From [Mycobacterium] nativiensis (GTDB lineage Bacteria > Actinomycetota > Actinomycetes > Mycobacteriales > Mycobacteriaceae), in NCBI RefSeq assembly GCF_020172685.1, contig NZ_CP083986.1:971890-1015727 (forward strand): 43,838 nucleotides of DNA, given 5' to 3'. The notes beneath the pieces are model-generated. The model did no database searches. It saw only the letters and a program-made list of their open reading frames with translations, and was not told the DNA's origin. This document shows positions 35,196 through 42,771 of this stretch, in pieces. The translations under genes and the position numbers were made by a program. The number at the start of each line of letters is the position of its first letter. The stretch's first letter is position 1.

Positions 35196-37606
35196 CAACA
35201 GTGCGGACCGCAGGACTCACCGACGCCGAAGTCGCCCAGCGGGTCGCCGACGGCCAGACCAATGACCTTCCGGTCCGGGCCTCGCGCAGCGTGCGCGAGA
35301 TCATCGGGGCCAACGTCTTCACCCGGATCAACGCGATCCTGGGTGTGCTGCTGGCCATCGTGCTCACCACCGGATCACTCATCAACGGCCTGTTCGGTCT
35401 GCTCATCGTGTTCAACAGCGTCATCGGCATGGTGCAGGAGATCCGGGCCAAACAGACGCTGGACAAGCTGGCCATCGTCGGGCAGGCGAAACCGTCGGTG
35501 CGCAGGCAGTCCGGCACGCAAGCGCTGCCGCCCGGCGAGGTGGTGCTCGGTGACCTCATCGAGCTCGGTCCCGGCGACCAGATCGTCGTCGACGGCGACG
35601 TCGTCGAGGAATCCGACCTGGAGATCGACGAGTCCCTGCTGACCGGTGAAGCCGACCCGATCGGCAAAAGCGTTGGCGACCATGTGATGTCGGGCAGTTT
35701 CGTGATCTCCGGCAGCGGCGCCTACCGGGCGACCAAGGTGGGGCGCGATGCCTACGCGGCCAAGCTGGCCGAGGAGGCCAGCAAGTTCACCCTGGTGAAG
35801 TCCGAACTGCGCAACGGCGTCAACCAGATCCTGAAGTTCATCACCTACCTGCTGATCCCGGCCGGGCTGCTGATCATCTACACCCAGCTGTTCACCACCG
35901 ACGTGGGCTGGCGTGCCTCGGTGTTGGCGATGGTCGGCGCCCTGGTGCCGATGGTCCCCGAGGGCCTGGTGCTGATGACCTCGCTGGCATTCGCGGTCGG
36001 CGTGGTGCGCCTGGGGCAGCGGCAGTGCCTGGTGCAGGAACTGCCCGCGATCGAGGGGCTGGCTCGCGTCGACGTGGTCTGTGCCGACAAGACCGGCACC
36101 CTCACCGAGAACGGCATGCGGGTGTCCGACGTCGTCGAACTCGCCGGCGCCGACGGCCTTCCGGTACACGAGGCACTGGCAGCTCTGGCCGCCGCCGATG
36201 CCCGCCCCAACGCCAGCATCCAGGCTATCGGCGAGGCGTTCTCCACGGCGCCGGGCTGGACCTCGAGTGCGGTGGCGCCGTTCAAGTCGGCCACCAAATG
36301 GAGCGGTGTCTCCTTCGCCGAGCACGGCAACTGGGTGATCGGGGCCCCCGACGTGCTGCTCGAGCCGTCGTCGGCGCCCGCCGAACAGGCCGAGCGGATC
36401 GGGGCACGGGGCCTGCGGGTGCTGCTGCTGGGGTGCTGCGACCGCTCCGTCGACGCCGCGGACGCGCCCGGACGGGTTACCCCGGCCGCCCTGGTGGTGC
36501 TGGAGCAGAAACTGCGGGACGACGCGCGCGAAACCTTGGATTACTTTGCCGCCCAGGATGTCTCGGTGAAGGTGATCTCCGGCGACAACGCGGTCTCGGT
36601 GGGTGCGGTGGCCGAGGAACTGGGGCTGTCAGGCGGTGCGATGGATGCGCGTCAGCTTCCCTCCGAGCCCGATCGACTGGCCGGCGCGCTGGAGGAACAC
36701 ACCGTGTTCGGCCGGGTGCGCCCGGACCAGAAGCGGGCCATGGTGCACGCCCTGCAGGCACGGAACCACACGGTGGCGATGACCGGTGACGGCGTCAACG
36801 ACGTGCTGGCGCTCAAGGACGCAGACATCGGCGTCGCGATGGGTGCCGGCAGTCCGGCGGCGCGCTCGGTGGCCCAGATCGTGTTGCTGGACAACAAGTT
36901 CGCCACCCTGCCCTTTGTGGTCGGCGAGGGCCGTCGGGTTATCGGCAACATCGAGCGGGTGGCGAACCTGTTCTTGACCAAGACGGTCTATTCGGTGCTG
37001 CTCGCACTGTTGGTCGGTCTGGTCGGGCTGGCCTCGGCGCTGTTCGGCACCGAACCGCTGCTGTACCCGTTCCAGCCGATCCACGTCACGGTAGCCGCAT
37101 GGTTCACCATCGGCATTCCGTCGTTCATCCTGTCGCTGGCGCCCAACAACGAGCGGGCGCACCCCGGGTTCGTCCGCCGGGTGATGAGCGGGGCGCTGCC
37201 GGCCGGGCTGGTGGTGGGCGTCGCCACCTTCTGCTCGTATCTGCTGGCCTACCGGGGCAGTGAAGCGACCGCGGTGCAGCAGATCCAGGCATCCACCACC
37301 GCTCTGATCACCCTGCTGGTCACCGCAGGGTGGGTGCTGGCCGTCGTGGCGCGGCCCTATCAGTGGTGGCGGCTGACGCTGGTGATCTGCTGCGGCCTGG
37401 CCTATGTGGCGATCTTCGCGATCCCGCTGGCCCGGGAGAAGTTCCTGCTGGACCCGTCCAATATCGCGCTGACGTCGATGGCACTGGGCATCGGCGCGCT
37501 GGGCGCCGGGGTCATCGAGGCCATGTGGTGGGCGCGGGGTGTCATGCTCGGTGAACGGCCGAAGTTGTGGCGGGAGCCGGCAACGGCCACAATGACCGGT
37601 CGATAA
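35192..37606 (+). CDS. ctpE: P-type calcium-transporting ATPase CtpE
   Basis: An 804-residue P-type ATPase of the plasma membrane. Actuator motif [12 protein letters not shown] in transmembrane helix 4 (Glu257 near the cation site), phosphorylation motif CADKTGTLT with D299, nucleotide-domain [11 protein letters not shown], and hinge [18 protein letters not shown]. About ten membrane segments fit the family. CtpE is known in mycobacteria as a calcium importer needed for surface integrity. The TTG at 35192 overlaps the upstream TGA (TTGA), which suggests coupling; GTG at 35201 is a shorter alternative. Confidence 0.94.
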   Translation: MTTVRTAGLTDAEVAQRVADGQTNDLPVRASRSVREIIGANVFTRINAILGVLLAIVLTTGSLINGLFGLLIVFNSVIGMVQEIRAKQTLDKLAIVGQAKPSVRRQSGTQALPPGEVVLGDLIELGPGDQIVVDGDVVEESDLEIDESLLTGEADPIGKSVGDHVMSGSFVISGSGAYRATKVGRDAYAAKLAEEASKFTLVKSELRNGVNQILKFITYLLIPAGLLIIYTQLFTTDVGWRASVLAMVGALVPMVPEGLVLMTSLAFAVGVVRLGQRQCLVQELPAIEGLARVDVVCADKTGTLTENGMRVSDVVELAGADGLPVHEALAALAAADARPNASIQAIGEAFSTAPGWTSSAVAPFKSATKWSGVSFAEHGNWVIGAPDVLLEPSSAPAEQAERIGARGLRVLLLGCCDRSVDAADAPGRVTPAALVVLEQKLRDDARETLDYFAAQDVSVKVISGDNAVSVGAVAEELGLSGGAMDARQLPSEPDRLAGALEEHTVFGRVRPDQKRAMVHALQARNHTVAMTGDGVNDVLALKDADIGVAMGAGSPAARSVAQIVLLDNKFATLPFVVGEGRRVIGNIERVANLFLTKTVYSVLLALLVGLVGLASALFGTEPLLYPFQPIHVTVAAWFTIGIPSFILSLAPNNERAHPGFVRRVMSGALPAGLVVGVATFCSYLLAYRGSEATAVQQIQASTTALITLLVTAGWVLAVVARPYQWWRLTLVICCGLAYVAIFAIPLAREKFLLDPSNIALTSMALGIGALGAGVIEAMWWARGVMLGERPKLWREPATATMTGR

Positions 37607-37634
37607 GGTCGCGCCGGGCGAAAGGACGCAACTC

Positions 37635-37847
37635 ATGGGATTTCTGGACAAGGCCAAGGGCCTGCTGGCGCAGAACGCCGACAAGGTCGAGCAGTTCGCC
37701 GGCCAGGCCATCGACAAGGCCGGTGACCTGGTGGACGACAAGACCGGCGGCAAGTTCGCCGGTGTCGTCGACAAGGCGCAGGAAGCGGCGAAGGACGCCG
37801 CCAAGAAGGCTCTCGCTGATGGCGACAACGCAGACGAGCAGAGCTGA
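37635..37847 (+). CDS. Rv0909-family antitoxin-like protein
   Basis: A 70-residue highly charged, Lys- and Ala-rich helical protein (GFLDKAKGLLAQNADKVEQF...DLVDDKTGGKF...VVDKAQEAAKDAAKKAL) of the MT0933-type antitoxin family. It is followed after 3 bp by its toxin partner. GGCGAAAGGACG gives a moderate ribosome site. In the M. tuberculosis annotation Rv0909/Rv0910 are listed as a toxin-antitoxin pair. The family has no fold in common with VapB, RelB or MazE. The evidence for antitoxin action is contextual. Confidence 0.85.
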   Translation: MGFLDKAKGLLAQNADKVEQFAGQAIDKAGDLVDDKTGGKFAGVVDKAQEAAKDAAKKALADGDNADEQS

Positions 37848-37850
37848 CAT

Positions 37851-38288
37851 ATGGCCAAGCTCTCCGGATCCATCGACGTCCCGCTGTCTCCTGAAGAGGC
37901 GTGGGCGCACGCCTCGGATCTGTCCCGCTACAAGGAGTGGCTGACCATCCACCGGGTGTGGCGCAGCGTACTGCCGGAGACGCTCGAAAAGGGCACCACG
38001 CTCGAATCGATCGTCGAGGTCAAGGGCATGCCCAACAAGATCAGGTGGACGATCGTGAACTACAAGCCGCCGACGGGGATGACCCTCAACGGCGACGGCA
38101 AGGGCGGCGTCAAGATCAAGCTGCTCGCCAAGGTCGCTCCGGCCGACGACGGCGCCAAGGTCAGCTTCGACGTACACCTGGGCGGCCCGGCGCTGTTCGG
38201 CCCGATCGGCATGCTGGTGGCCGCCGCGCTGCGGGGCGACATCAACGAGTCGCTGCGCAAGTTCGTCGCGGTCTTCGCGCCTGCTTAA
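37851..38288 (+). CDS. Rv0910-family SRPBCC toxin-like protein
   Basis: A 145-residue helix-grip protein: AKLSGSIDVPLSPEEAWAHASDLSRYKEWL at the N-terminus (residues 2-31), a beta region ending KLLAKVAPADDGAKVSFDVHL, and a long C-terminal helix (GMLVAAALRGDINESLRKFVAVF). It belongs to the family annotated as the toxin of the Rv0909/Rv0910 system. Unlike most toxins it looks like a lipid or ligand-binding domain, not a nuclease. It is 3 bp after the antitoxin gene and surely co-transcribed. Its stop codon lies just in front of the ABC-F promoter. Confidence 0.85.
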   Translation: MAKLSGSIDVPLSPEEAWAHASDLSRYKEWLTIHRVWRSVLPETLEKGTTLESIVEVKGMPNKIRWTIVNYKPPTGMTLNGDGKGGVKIKLLAKVAPADDGAKVSFDVHLGGPALFGPIGMLVAAALRGDINESLRKFVAVFAPA

Positions 38289-38292
38289 TCGG

Positions 38293-38322
38293 TTGCACAC
38301 CCCGCCATCCCGCGGCTAGGGT
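38293..38322 (+). promoter_or_regulatory. SigA-type promoter of the ABC-F leader
   Basis: TTGCAC (38293-38298) and TAGGGT (38317-38322) are separated by 18 bp, a good mycobacterial housekeeping promoter. Transcription would begin near 38329, about 25 bases before the leader-peptide ATG. TTAATCGG directly upstream of the -35 is the only AT-rich stretch and is a weak candidate for a WhiB7 contact. Confidence 0.6.
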
Positions 38323-38328
38323 GGCGGG
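38301..38328. terminator. GC-rich hairpin after the Rv0910-like gene, overlapping the ABC-F promoter
   Basis: CCCGCCATCCC and GGGTGGCGGG pair (ten base pairs with one bulged T) around the loop GCGGCTA. There is no T run. It may end the toxin-antitoxin transcript, but it also contains the -10 element of the next promoter. Confidence 0.45.
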
Positions 38329-38353
38329 CGTTCCCGCACAGGAGGTTTGGGCC

Positions 38354-38395
38354 ATGACAGGCATCGCCGGTCTCGCGCTGTTGTCCGCGCGCTGA
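38354..38395 (+). CDS. 13-residue leader peptide upstream of the ABC-F gene
   Basis: ATG GCA-type short frame reading MTGIAGLALLSAR followed by TGA (ATG at 38354). AGGAGG at 38340-38345, 8 bases before the ATG, is one of the best ribosome-binding sites in the window, far better than that of many long genes here. It lies between a good promoter and the hairpin that hides the ABC-F ribosome site. Such peptides control translation of antibiotic-resistance genes (erm, cat, ABC-F) by drug-induced ribosome stalling. Its role here is inferred from position, ribosome site and the downstream structure. Confidence 0.7.
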   Translation: MTGIAGLALLSAR

Positions 38396-38418
38396 TATCC
38401 GTCGAATCGCCGTAGCCC

Positions 38419-38459
38419 GGCCCCGGTTGTCAGCGCACCCGCTGACCGTCCCGGAGGCC
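38419..38459 (+). promoter_or_regulatory. Hairpin sequestering the ABC-F ribosome-binding site
   Basis: Inner stem GTCAGCG (38429-38435) with CGCTGAC (38440-38446), loop CACC. Outer stem GGCCCCGG (38419-38426) with CCGGAGGCC (38451-38459), 8 bp with one bulged A. The outer 3' arm contains GGAGG (38453-38457), the ribosome site of the ATG at 38462. Competing 5-bp pairings exist with the leader (38349-38353 with 38419-38423; 38366-38370 with 38417-38421). Confidence 0.65.
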
Positions 38460-38461
38460 TC

Positions 38462-40048
38462 ATGCCTAAGCCTTTTTCTGACTCCAATTCCGTTGTCACC
38501 CTGACCGATGTCGGCTTCAACTGGCCCGACGGCAGTACCGCGCTGTCCGGTGTCACCGGGTCGTTCGGTGCCGGCCGCACCGGCCTGGTGGGTGTCAACG
38601 GAGCCGGCAAATCCACCCTGCTGCGGCTGATGGCCGGGGAGCTGGCCGCCAGCACGGGGCATATCAGCACCGCCGGTGAGGTGGCTTACCTGCCGCAGCA
38701 GCTCACCCTCGACGTGCGCGCCTCGGTCGCAGAGCTGCTCGGTATCGCCGAGCGACTCGCGGCCTTGCGGGCGATCGAAAGTGGTGACGCCGCGGCCGTT
38801 CACTTCGACGTGGTCGGCGATGACTGGGACATCGAGGACCAGGCGCGCGCGGCACTGCGAGACATCGGGTTGGGTTCGGCCGGCCTCGACCGGCGGGCCG
38901 GCGAGCTCTCCGGTGGGGAGGCGATGCTGGTGGCGCTGACCGGTCTGCGGCTGAAGGCCGCGCCGATCACGCTGCTCGACGAGCCGACCAACAACCTCGA
39001 CCGCGCTGCCCGTGCCGGGCTGACACGGCTGGTCGACTCGTGGCCGGGAGTGCTCATCGTGGCCAGCCACGACACCGCGCTGCTGGAACAGATGGACAGT
39101 ACCGCCGAGCTCTACGGCGGCCGGCTCACCGTCTTCGGTGGCCCCTACAACAGGTGGCGGGCGCAGCTGGACGCCGAGCAGGCCGCCGCGCGGGCCGCCG
39201 CTCGCGCCGCCGAACAGGTGGTCAAGGTCGAAAAGCGGCAGCGCACCGAAGCCGAGACCAGGCTCGCTCGGCGCAACCGGGCGGCCCAGACGGCCTACCA
39301 GAACAAGCGTGCCGCAAAGATCGTGATGAACCAGAACGCCTCCAACGCACAGGTTTCGGCGGGCAAGCTGCGTGGGCACCTGGATGGGCGGGTGCGTGAT
39401 GCGAAAGCCGACTCCGATGCCGCTGCCGCTCGGGTCCGCCGATCCGAACAGATCCGCGTCGATCTGCCGGACCCGGGCGTGCCCAGCAGTCGCCGGCTGG
39501 CGGAGCTTCCGGGCGTCGACGGACCGATCGTCGTGCAGGGGCCGGAACGAATCGCTCTGGACGGGCCGAACGGGGTCGGCAAGACGACGCTGCTGACCGC
39601 CCTGCTGGCCGGTGCGGGCGGGCGGCTGCTGACCGACCGGGTCGGTTACCTTCCGCAGCGGCTCGATCACCTCGATGACGCGGTGTCTGCGTTCGACGCG
39701 CTGTCGGCGGTCGGCGGTAGCGAGCCGCAGGCAGTCCGCGCCCAGCTGGCCCGGTTCCTGCTGGACGCCGATCGTGTGGCCCGGCCGATCGGCAGCCTGT
39801 CCGGCGGCGAGCGGTTCCGGGTCGCACTGGCCCAGCTGCTGCTCACCGATCCGCCACCGCAGTTGCTGCTGCTGGACGAGCCCACCAACAACCTCGACCT
39901 GGCCAGCGTGGATCAGCTGGTCGAGGCGCTGGGCGGCTACCGGGGCGCGTTCATCGTGGTCAGCCACGACGACGACTTCCTGGGCCGGCTGGGGCTGACC
40001 CGAACGTTGGCGATGCCGCGCAGCGGCGAGCTTGTCGATGCGAGTTAG
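38462..40048 (+). CDS. ABC-F ATPase, probable ribosome-protection/antibiotic-resistance type
   Basis: A 528-residue soluble protein of two ABC domains and no membrane segment. Domain 1: Walker A GVNGAGKS, signature LSGGEAML, Walker B ITLLDEPTNNLD. Domain 2: Walker A GPNGVGKT, signature LSGGERFR, Walker B LLLLDEPTNNLD. Between them (about residues 225-330) is a long basic, Ala-rich helical linker (VEKRQRTEAETRLARRNRAA...), the P-site tRNA interaction motif that reaches the ribosome. Both catalytic Glu are present. The leader peptide and SD-hiding hairpin upstream favour a drug-inducible resistance protein over a housekeeping factor such as EttA. The drug class cannot be told. Confidence 0.88.
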   Translation: MPKPFSDSNSVVTLTDVGFNWPDGSTALSGVTGSFGAGRTGLVGVNGAGKSTLLRLMAGELAASTGHISTAGEVAYLPQQLTLDVRASVAELLGIAERLAALRAIESGDAAAVHFDVVGDDWDIEDQARAALRDIGLGSAGLDRRAGELSGGEAMLVALTGLRLKAAPITLLDEPTNNLDRAARAGLTRLVDSWPGVLIVASHDTALLEQMDSTAELYGGRLTVFGGPYNRWRAQLDAEQAAARAAARAAEQVVKVEKRQRTEAETRLARRNRAAQTAYQNKRAAKIVMNQNASNAQVSAGKLRGHLDGRVRDAKADSDAAAARVRRSEQIRVDLPDPGVPSSRRLAELPGVDGPIVVQGPERIALDGPNGVGKTTLLTALLAGAGGRLLTDRVGYLPQRLDHLDDAVSAFDALSAVGGSEPQAVRAQLARFLLDADRVARPIGSLSGGERFRVALAQLLLTDPPPQLLLLDEPTNNLDLASVDQLVEALGGYRGAFIVVSHDDDFLGRLGLTRTLAMPRSGELVDAS

Positions 40049-40051
40049 TGT
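40046..40051 (+). promoter_or_regulatory. -10 element of the Rv0912-like gene (leaderless)
   Basis: TAGTGT ends 6 bases before the ATG at 40058 and overlaps the ABC-F stop codon region. It would give a leaderless transcript. Confidence 0.45.
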
Positions 40052-40057
40052 CACAAC

Positions 40058-40474
40058 ATGACTCGCGTTCACCCGGGCTGGCTCGTCGCACTGTTCGCCG
40101 TGATCCTGTCGATCAGTGCGTGGCTGCCGTGGCTGACCACCTCGGCCAACGGCGGCGGGCACGCCAGTGCGATCGGGGGCAGTGTCGGCAGTATCGCGCT
40201 GCCGCCGCGCTTCGGTGTCGGCCAATTGATCGTGCTGTTGTCCGCCGTTCTGCTGGTGGCCGGCGCGATGATCGGCCGCGGCCTGTTCATCCGGTTGGCA
40301 GCCGTTGCCGCACTGGTGATTTCACTGGGTATTGCCGCTCTGGGCGTCTGGTACTACCAGCTGAACGTCGTCGCGCCGATCTCCGCCGGCTACGGGCTGT
40401 ACATCGGTGCGGTCGGTGTGGCGGGCGCGCTGGGCTGCTCGGTCTGGGCGTTGGTGTCGGCGGCCCGCCGGTAG
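40058..40474 (+). CDS. Four-helix membrane protein (Rv0912-like)
   Basis: A 138-residue protein with four predicted transmembrane segments (about 7-27, 50-70, 74-96 and 108-133). The first extracytoplasmic loop is Gly/Ser-rich (TTSANGGGHASAIGGSVGS). It corresponds in size and position to M. tuberculosis Rv0912. It may be transcribed from its own -10 element or by read-through from the ABC-F gene 9 bp upstream. No functional motif is visible. Confidence 0.75.
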   Translation: MTRVHPGWLVALFAVILSISAWLPWLTTSANGGGHASAIGGSVGSIALPPRFGVGQLIVLLSAVLLVAGAMIGRGLFIRLAAVAALVISLGIAALGVWYYQLNVVAPISAGYGLYIGAVGVAGALGCSVWALVSAARR

Positions 40475-40487
40475 GTCACCGCGACGG

Positions 40488-41237
40488 CTACACGGTGAAA
40501 CCGCCGTCGACGTTCCAGTTCGCACCGGTCACGAATCCGGACTCCGGACCCGCCAGGAAGCTCACGATGGCGGCGACGTCGCTTACCTGCCCATAGCGGC
40601 CGAGTGCCGTCACCTTCTTCAAGCTCTCGGGGAATTCACCAGTGCTGTCGGGATTCGCATCAGTGTCGATCGGGCCCGGTTGCACGTTGTTGACGGTTAT
40701 GCCGCGTCGACCGAGATCGCGCGCCAGGCCCCTGGTGAACGACGCCACCGCTCCCTTCGTCATGCCGTATACCGCAAGGCCCGGGCCCGGAATCCGATCG
40801 GCGTTGATGCTGCCGATATTGATGATCCGTGAGCCCTCGCCCAGATGCTTCACTGCGGAGCGGACCGCCCAGTACATGCCGCCGATGTTGACCGCCACGA
40901 GTCGGTCGAACTGTTCGGCCGGAAACTCATCGATCGGGGCCATATGCGCGACGGCGGCATTGTTCACCAGCACATCCAACCCGCCGAGTTCGGTGACGGC
41001 TTGCTCGACCGCGGCCGCGACCTGGGCAGGATCGGCGGAGTCCGCCTGGATCGCAACGGCCTTTCCGGCACTGGCGGTGACTTCGCCGACGAGTTTCTCG
41101 GCCTCGGCCGCCGAGGCCGAATATGTGAAGGCCACGGCGGCACCGTCGGCGGTCAATCGCCGTACCGTCTCCCGGCCGATCCCACGCGAACCTCCGGTGA
41201 CCAGTGCCCGCCGTCCAGTCAAAGGCGCTGTGCTCAT
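40488..41237 (-). CDS. Short-chain dehydrogenase/reductase (FabG-like)
   Basis: A 249-residue classical SDR. NAD(P)-binding motif TGGSRGIG (14-21), NNAA (92-95), and the catalytic residues S143 (NIGSINADRIP), Y157 and K161 (YGMTK). The Arg after the first Gly motif (SRGIG) and the absence of an acidic residue at the end of beta-2 favour NADPH (inference). C-terminal TGANWNVDGGFTV is standard. The substrate is unknown; position beside a divergent TetR gene suggests induction by a small molecule, possibly a xenobiotic. GGAGG precedes the ATG. Confidence 0.92.
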   Translation of the reverse strand: MSTAPLTGRRALVTGGSRGIGRETVRRLTADGAAVAFTYSASAAEAEKLVGEVTASAGKAVAIQADSADPAQVAAAVEQAVTELGGLDVLVNNAAVAHMAPIDEFPAEQFDRLVAVNIGGMYWAVRSAVKHLGEGSRIINIGSINADRIPGPGLAVYGMTKGAVASFTRGLARDLGRRGITVNNVQPGPIDTDANPDSTGEFPESLKKVTALGRYGQVSDVAAIVSFLAGPESGFVTGANWNVDGGFTV

Positions 41238-41272
41238 GTCTTAAGCCTCCAAGCAATTACGAACCGGTATGT

Positions 41273-41281
41273 TACTTAGTA
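41273..41281. promoter_or_regulatory. Candidate TetR operator in the SDR/TetR intergenic region
   Basis: TACTTAGTA is a perfect 9-base dyad (TACT-T-AGTA) in the 116-bp gap between the divergent genes. Two ACCGGT hexamers (near 41263 and 41302) flank it. A local TetR site is expected here, but the exact motif is a guess. Confidence 0.35.
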
Positions 41282-41353
41282 CGATCAGGTCAAGGCGATA
41301 TTGTGACCGGTGCATTCCCGGTGTGATCGAGGTCTCATGGAGGGGGGTGCGCA

Positions 41354-41905
41354 ATGGCGGTGGGACGGCCGCGGGAGTTCGACCCCGATCATGTCGTGGA
41401 CGAGGCGATGAAACTGTTCTGGGCGCGCGGCTACGACGGCGTCTCGATCTCCGACGTTACGGCTGCGACCAAGGTCAACCGGCGCAGCATCTACGCCGAG
41501 TTCGGCTCAAAAGAGAAGCTGTACGAGCGGGCCATTCAGCGCTACCTCGCCGGGCAGGGAGGTTATGTCTCTGAGGCGCTGGCCTTGCCGACCGCTCGTG
41601 GTGTCGCCGAAGCAATGGTGCACGGTGCGGCCGACACTGTCAGTGGCGACCCGCAGGGTTGCCTGACGGTTGACAATGGACCGGGTCTCGCCGAAATGCG
41701 CGACGCCACAGTGCATCAGATCGCAGAACGATTCGACGCCGCGGTGGTTGACGGCGAACTGTCCGGAGTTGACGCCCTGGTGCTCGCGCGCTGGATCGCC
41801 GCGGTGTGTCAGGGCATCGCCGTTCAGGCGCGAAGCGGAGCGAGCCGCGCCGATCTGCACGCGCTGGCCGACGTGGCATTGGCGGGCTGGCCCGGTTCTC
41901 GCTGA
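41354..41905 (+). CDS. TetR/AcrR-family transcriptional regulator
   Basis: A 183-residue one-component regulator. The N-terminal DNA-binding domain (about 8-55) has AMKLFWARGYDGVSISDVTAA and VNRRSIYAEFGSKEKLYERA, the standard TetR helix-turn-helix. The C-terminal ligand domain contains GDPQGCLTVDNGP, the conserved turn of the AcrR/YxaF-like subgroup. It most likely represses the divergent SDR gene and itself. The ATG follows GGAGGGGGG. The inducer is not known. Confidence 0.9.
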   Translation: MAVGRPREFDPDHVVDEAMKLFWARGYDGVSISDVTAATKVNRRSIYAEFGSKEKLYERAIQRYLAGQGGYVSEALALPTARGVAEAMVHGAADTVSGDPQGCLTVDNGPGLAEMRDATVHQIAERFDAAVVDGELSGVDALVLARWIAAVCQGIAVQARSGASRADLHALADVALAGWPGSR

Positions 41906-41942
41906 AGTAGCTACACCACTTGGCGGCGAGTGCACCGCCGGT

Positions 41943-42761
41943 TCACCGCAGCGCCGCGATGACCTCCGTGAAGGCCGCGGCGTGATCCTGCTCGACGGAG
42001 AAGTAGCTGACCCCGTACCGGCGGCGAAGCTCGCGCAGCCGGTCGGCCATCTCGCGGGGCGATCCGGACAGCACGCTGGGCATGGCCAGCAGCTCCGCAT
42101 CGGAGAGGGTCGGTGCGTACCGGCGGGTCAGCGACAGATCGGGTATCCCCGAGCCGTCGGTCGGCATCGCGGTGATCGCCAGGTTCAGTTCCAGGGCGTC
42201 GAACTTCTCGCCGGCGGCCGCCCGGACGAAGGAGATGCGCTCGGCCAGCGGATCATCGGCGCCGGCCACCTGGCCTCCGGTCAATCCGATGATGCCGGCG
42301 TGTCGTGCGGCCACCGTGAGCAGACGGTCGCCGTGGCCGGCGATCAGGATCGGTACCCCGGGCTGGTGGGTAGCCACGTACGTCGTGACATGTTCGAGGT
42401 AGCCGATGCGCCGGGCGGCGCTGGGGAACGGTAACTCGGCGGCCTCGAATTCCTTGCGGGCATACCCGGCGCCCAGACCGACCTCCAGCCGGCCGCCGGA
42501 CAGCAGATCGACGTCGGCGATGTCGCGGGTCAGCAACGCCGGCTTGTAGAAGCAGGCGTTGAGCACATAGGTCCCCAGCCGGATCGTGGTGGTGGCCGCC
42601 GCGGCCGCGACCAACGCCGGGAAGGGCGCCGGAGCGCCGAGATGATCGGGCACGTTGAGCACGTCGAACCCGGATCCCTCCAAGCGGCGTGCGGTCTCGG
42701 CCAGCACTGCTGGTGACCGGACCGCGCGCAGGCCCACACCGAAGCGAAACTGCTTGTCCAC
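41943..42761 (-). CDS. Luciferase-like F420-dependent oxidoreductase
   Basis: A 272-residue LLM-family flavin/F420 enzyme with a TIM-barrel fold. RFGVGLRAVRSP opens the chain; GSGFDVLNVPDHLG, TTIRLGTYVLNACFYKPALLTRDIADVD (region 60-88) and GRLEVGLGAGYARKEF are typical of the mycobacterial F420 branch (MSMEG_2516-like). Later motifs are VPILIAGHGDRLL and GLTGG. The GTG at 42761 is preferred because AGGAGG lies 6 bases before it; TTG codons at 42764 and 42767 overlap that site. The substrate is unknown. It starts 10 bp after the stop of the upstream fusion gene, so the pair is probably one operon. Confidence 0.9.
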   Translation of the reverse strand: MDKQFRFGVGLRAVRSPAVLAETARRLEGSGFDVLNVPDHLGAPAPFPALVAAAAATTTIRLGTYVLNACFYKPALLTRDIADVDLLSGGRLEVGLGAGYARKEFEAAELPFPSAARRIGYLEHVTTYVATHQPGVPILIAGHGDRLLTVAARHAGIIGLTGGQVAGADDPLAERISFVRAAAGEKFDALELNLAITAMPTDGSGIPDLSLTRRYAPTLSDAELLAMPSVLSGSPREMADRLRELRRRYGVSYFSVEQDHAAAFTEVIAALR

Positions 42762-42771
42762 CAACAACCTC

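Noticed and set aside
38285..40225. A 646-codon open frame on the minus strand.
   Set aside because: It is the GC-rich mirror of the ABC-F gene; the composition is low complexity and no motif is present, whereas the plus strand has full ABC motifs.
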